64,000 nt of DNA from NCBI RefSeq assembly GCF_003415675.1, contig NZ_QFZK01000007.1:62001-126000 (forward strand), given 5' to 3'. A model generated the notes under the pieces. The model ran no database searches. It was not told the DNA's origin and saw nothing but the letters and a program-made list of their open reading frames with translations. Position numbers and translations under genes: made by a program. This DNA is from Rhodoferax lacus (lineage in GTDB: Bacteria; Pseudomonadota; Gammaproteobacteria; Burkholderiales; Burkholderiaceae_C). Shown here piece by piece: positions 61,930 through 64,000 of the stretch (its first letter is position 1; the number at the start of each line of letters is the position of its first letter).

Positions 61930-63108
61930 ATGATGATTGACCGCAAATTCGAATCCATTGTTCGCCAAAAACTGCTCCAGACACCTGCCGTGGTGTTGCT
62001 GGGGCCGCGCCAAGTGGGCAAAACCACCTTGGCCCGAACTCTGGCCAAAGACTGGCCCGGCGGCGCGGTGTATCTGGACCTGGAGCGCCCCGCTGACCGC
62101 CTTCGCCTGGAAGATGCCGACACTTACTTGCGCGCCCAGCAGGGCCGGTTGGTCATTCTGGACGAGATCCACCGCGCGCCGGGTGTGTTTGAAGTCTTGC
62201 GCGGCATCATCGACGACAACCGGCAAGCTGGCATGCGCAACGGCCAGTTCCTGTTATTGGGCTCGGCTGCCCTGGACCTCATGCGCCAAAGCAGTGAGAC
62301 CCTGGCTGGGCGCGTGGCCTACATCGACATGGCCCCGCTCTCCAGCATGGAAGCCGCAGCCGCCGGCATTGCTGACAGCACCCTCTGGCTGCGTGGCGGC
62401 TTTCCCGACAGCTTGCTGGCGGCGGATGACGCGCAAAGCCTGGACTGGCGGCGCGACTTTATCCGCAGCTACCTGGAGCGCGACGTGCCCATGTTTGCAC
62501 CTCGCCTGCCAGCCGAGACCATAGGCCGCCTGTGGACCATGCTGGCGCACAACCAGGGCAGCGTGCTCAACCAGGCGCACATAGCCGGTGCGCTGGGCGT
62601 GGCCAACCCCACCATAGACCGCTACATTGATCTGCTAGTGGATCTGCAACTGGTGCGCCGCCTGCGCCCATGGAGTGGCAATCTGGGCAAACGGCTGGTC
62701 AAGTCGCCCAAGGTGTATGTGCGCGACAGCGGCCTGCTGCACGGCCTGCTGGAGCTGGAGACCATGCACGACCTGCTGGGCCACCCGGTGTGCGGCCTGA
62801 GCTATGAGGGCTATTGCCTGGAGAACCTGATCCAGTCCGCCGGCCCGCGCCGCGTGCCCTACTTTTACCGCACCCAGGTCGGCGCTGAGATAGACCTGGT
62901 GTTGGAGAAGGGCGGCAAGCCCGAGATGGCGATAGAGGTCAAACGCTCCATGGCACCCAGCCCGGAAAAAGGCTTTGCGATTGCCTGCGACGACCTGCAG
63001 ATCACGCAGCGCTATGTTGTGTACCCAGGGCTGGAGCGCATTCCACTACGCCATGGGGCGCAGGCCATTGGGTTGGGGGAGTTGGTGGACTTGCTGAGTC
63101 AGGAGTGA
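61930..63108 (+). CDS. AAA ATPase with DUF4143 domain
   Basis: A 392-residue protein from the ATG at 61930 (61933 is also possible). The ATPase half has Walker A LGPRQVGKTTLART and LVILDEIHRAPG, with sensor LLLGSAALDLM; the C-terminal DUF4143 half has the nuclease-like part VGAEIDLVLEKGGKPEMAIEVKRS. Family role is unknown; copies are common in accessory regions, often beside toxin-antitoxin or defence genes, as here. Confidence 0.92.
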   Translation: MMIDRKFESIVRQKLLQTPAVVLLGPRQVGKTTLARTLAKDWPGGAVYLDLERPADRLRLEDADTYLRAQQGRLVILDEIHRAPGVFEVLRGIIDDNRQAGMRNGQFLLLGSAALDLMRQSSETLAGRVAYIDMAPLSSMEAAAAGIADSTLWLRGGFPDSLLAADDAQSLDWRRDFIRSYLERDVPMFAPRLPAETIGRLWTMLAHNQGSVLNQAHIAGALGVANPTIDRYIDLLVDLQLVRRLRPWSGNLGKRLVKSPKVYVRDSGLLHGLLELETMHDLLGHPVCGLSYEGYCLENLIQSAGPRRVPYFYRTQVGAEIDLVLEKGGKPEMAIEVKRSMAPSPEKGFAIACDDLQITQRYVVYPGLERIPLRHGAQAIGLGELVDLLSQE

Positions 63109-63176
63109 AGGGGTGACTAAAGAAAATTGGAAGTGGCCATCGGCGCCAACGTAGCATCCCGCTCTACCGAGTACGC

Positions 63177-63377
63177 CTACCCAAAGACCTCGTCTGCTGA
63201 AAAAGTGGGGCTAAGCCCCGCGTCCACAATGGCCAGACGCTTGACGGCCTCTTCGCCCCAAATGCGGTCTATTGCAGGGTCTGGTTTGTCCAGACTTTGC
63301 ATCAACTGTTCGACAATCTCAAACCGCGCCGTCGCAGGCAAACGCAGTGCCTCTTGAATGATTTCATTGACTTTCAT
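63177..63377 (-). CDS. Addiction-module antitoxin-like protein, orphan
   Basis: A 66-residue protein of the putative addiction module component family (MKVNEIIQEALRLPATARFE, then EQLMQSL and a C-terminal WGEEAVKRL). The ATG at 63377 has GAGGTG upstream. Members normally precede a RelE/ParE toxin gene. Here the downstream DNA reads only AYSVERDATLAPMATSNFL before a stop, without an ATG, then the convergent DUF4143 gene ends. So the toxin gene is lost or degraded. Confidence 0.78.
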   Translation of the reverse strand: MKVNEIIQEALRLPATARFEIVEQLMQSLDKPDPAIDRIWGEEAVKRLAIVDAGLSPTFSADEVFG

Positions 63378-63456
63378 GGTGGCACCTCGATTGGTCAAGC
63401 GCTGGCTCGAATTTACACCGTCAGCCCACAACTGAAAATACTGCGCAGCGCGGTAC

Positions 63457-64000
63457 CTACTTCGCCCCAGACAGCGCGCGCCCTTCGTAGGCGGCGCTGA
63501 TGAAGGGCTTGGCTGCATCCAGGTCCGCCATGCTGCGTAGCGTGAGCTCCAAGTCGCCCGTGCCCCAATGCCCGATGCTGGTGACATCTCGCGCGTTGGG
63601 CAGGACCAGCAGCGCGGGCGCTGGATCCACGTGCAGGTGCAGCAGCAGGCAATTCTTCTTGTGCAGGATGACGGTGGCAAAGTTCTTCAGACGCTTGAAG
63701 GCCAGGTACAGGCGCAACTCTTTGCGCTGCACATCATCCCCAAGCGACAAGGTGTAGTCCTCCAGCGAGGCCAACAGCTGCAGCATGGGTTGAGGCAATA
63801 CCGCCAGCAATTCGGCAAACGACTTGTCAGGGCCCGTGGCTTTCCCCGTAGCGCCATCGGTCAGTGCCGCAGGAGCGGCATCTGGCTTGGTGGAACCCTG
63901 CTTGGGCTGCTTTCCAGGAGTGGCCTTGGCGGCGGCATCACCCCCCGCGTTGGCGGACTCCAGCAACAGCAAGTCATCACCAAAGCGGCGGTAGCGGATC
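63457..64000 (-). CDS. DUF5655-containing protein (partial)
   Basis: The last 181 codons of a gene whose start lies beyond the right edge; the frame is open through the boundary (RYRRFGDDLLLLES precedes the first visible Met). An Ala/Pro/Lys linker leads to the DUF5655 domain (LRLYLAFKRLKNFATVIL, then DVTSIGHWGTGDLELTLRS). In other genomes this domain ends larger proteins, some with nuclease domains (DUF262/DUF1524 or DUF91), so this may be a defence or restriction-like gene. The N-terminal part is needed to tell. Confidence 0.8.
   Translation of the reverse strand, partial: IRYRRFGDDLLLLESANAGGDAAAKATPGKQPKQGSTKPDAAPAALTDGATGKATGPDKSFAELLAVLPQPMLQLLASLEDYTLSLGDDVQRKELRLYLAFKRLKNFATVILHKKNCLLLHLHVDPAPALLVLPNARDVTSIGHWGTGDLELTLRSMADLDAAKPFISAAYEGRALSGAK

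Overview
The window is GC-rich, almost fully coding DNA from a betaproteobacterium, most likely Burkholderiales of Comamonadaceae type. The basis is gene style: GGDEF/EAL proteins, GATase1-type AraC regulators, a NrtA-type binding protein with a long N-terminal leader, and a tkt-gap pair. No rRNA, tRNA, CRISPR array, integrase or intact insertion sequence was seen.

Layout. 1-2.7 kb: response regulator-GGDEF protein (cut by the left edge) and a chemoreceptor. 3-4.7 kb: DUF350 protein coupled to a membrane-anchored aminopropyltransferase-like protein. 4.7-8.1 kb: SDR with divergent LysR regulator, then an FAD-dependent lipoprotein. 8.2-16 kb: creatine island, with a creatinase, a complete polyamine-type ABC importer and two GATase1/AraC regulators at its ends. 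16-20.6 kb: SulP transporter with a DctB/FixJ-like two-component system. 20.6-24.1 kb: patchy region with gene relics, a zinc-ribbon protein, a ZIP transporter, a lipoprotein and small unknowns. 24.1-30.7 kb: speD, OYE-type flavoenzyme, tkt, gap, rarD and an SDR. 30.7-41.8 kb: an EutR-like regulator, glutamine-synthetase-like ligase, Fe-alcohol dehydrogenase, aldehyde dehydrogenase and APC permease, interleaved with two EAL proteins. 41.8-47.7 kb: deaminase, flavin reductase and BMP binding protein with a GntR regulator, then CDF, UPF0114, DUF1439 and a small unknown. 47.8-54.3 kb: a sigma54 activator and a five-gene operon (rhodanese, OsmC, acyl-CoA-dehydrogenase-like, rubredoxin-reductase fusion, GST). 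54.6-60.4 kb: cyanase, a nitrate/cyanate-type ABC importer and a two-component system. 60.4-64 kb: accessory genes (Fic, DUF4143 ATPase, orphan antitoxin, DUF5655 protein cut by the right edge).

Much of the window concerns scavenging small nitrogen and sulfur compounds: creatine, probably an amino alcohol such as ethanolamine, probably nucleobases, and cyanate. Two parts look least described. The first is the EutR-like cluster, which has no ethanolamine ammonia-lyase but does have a glutamine-synthetase-like ligase, an alcohol dehydrogenase and an aldehyde dehydrogenase. This suggests amino-alcohol breakdown through gamma-glutamyl intermediates. Its ligase and permease promoters share one element with identical internal spacing. 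The second is the sigma54-controlled rhodanese/OsmC/flavoenzyme/rubredoxin operon, which has a textbook -24/-12 promoter and a perfect 14-bp-arm palindrome upstream.

All family calls come from reading motifs and lengths; no database search was run.
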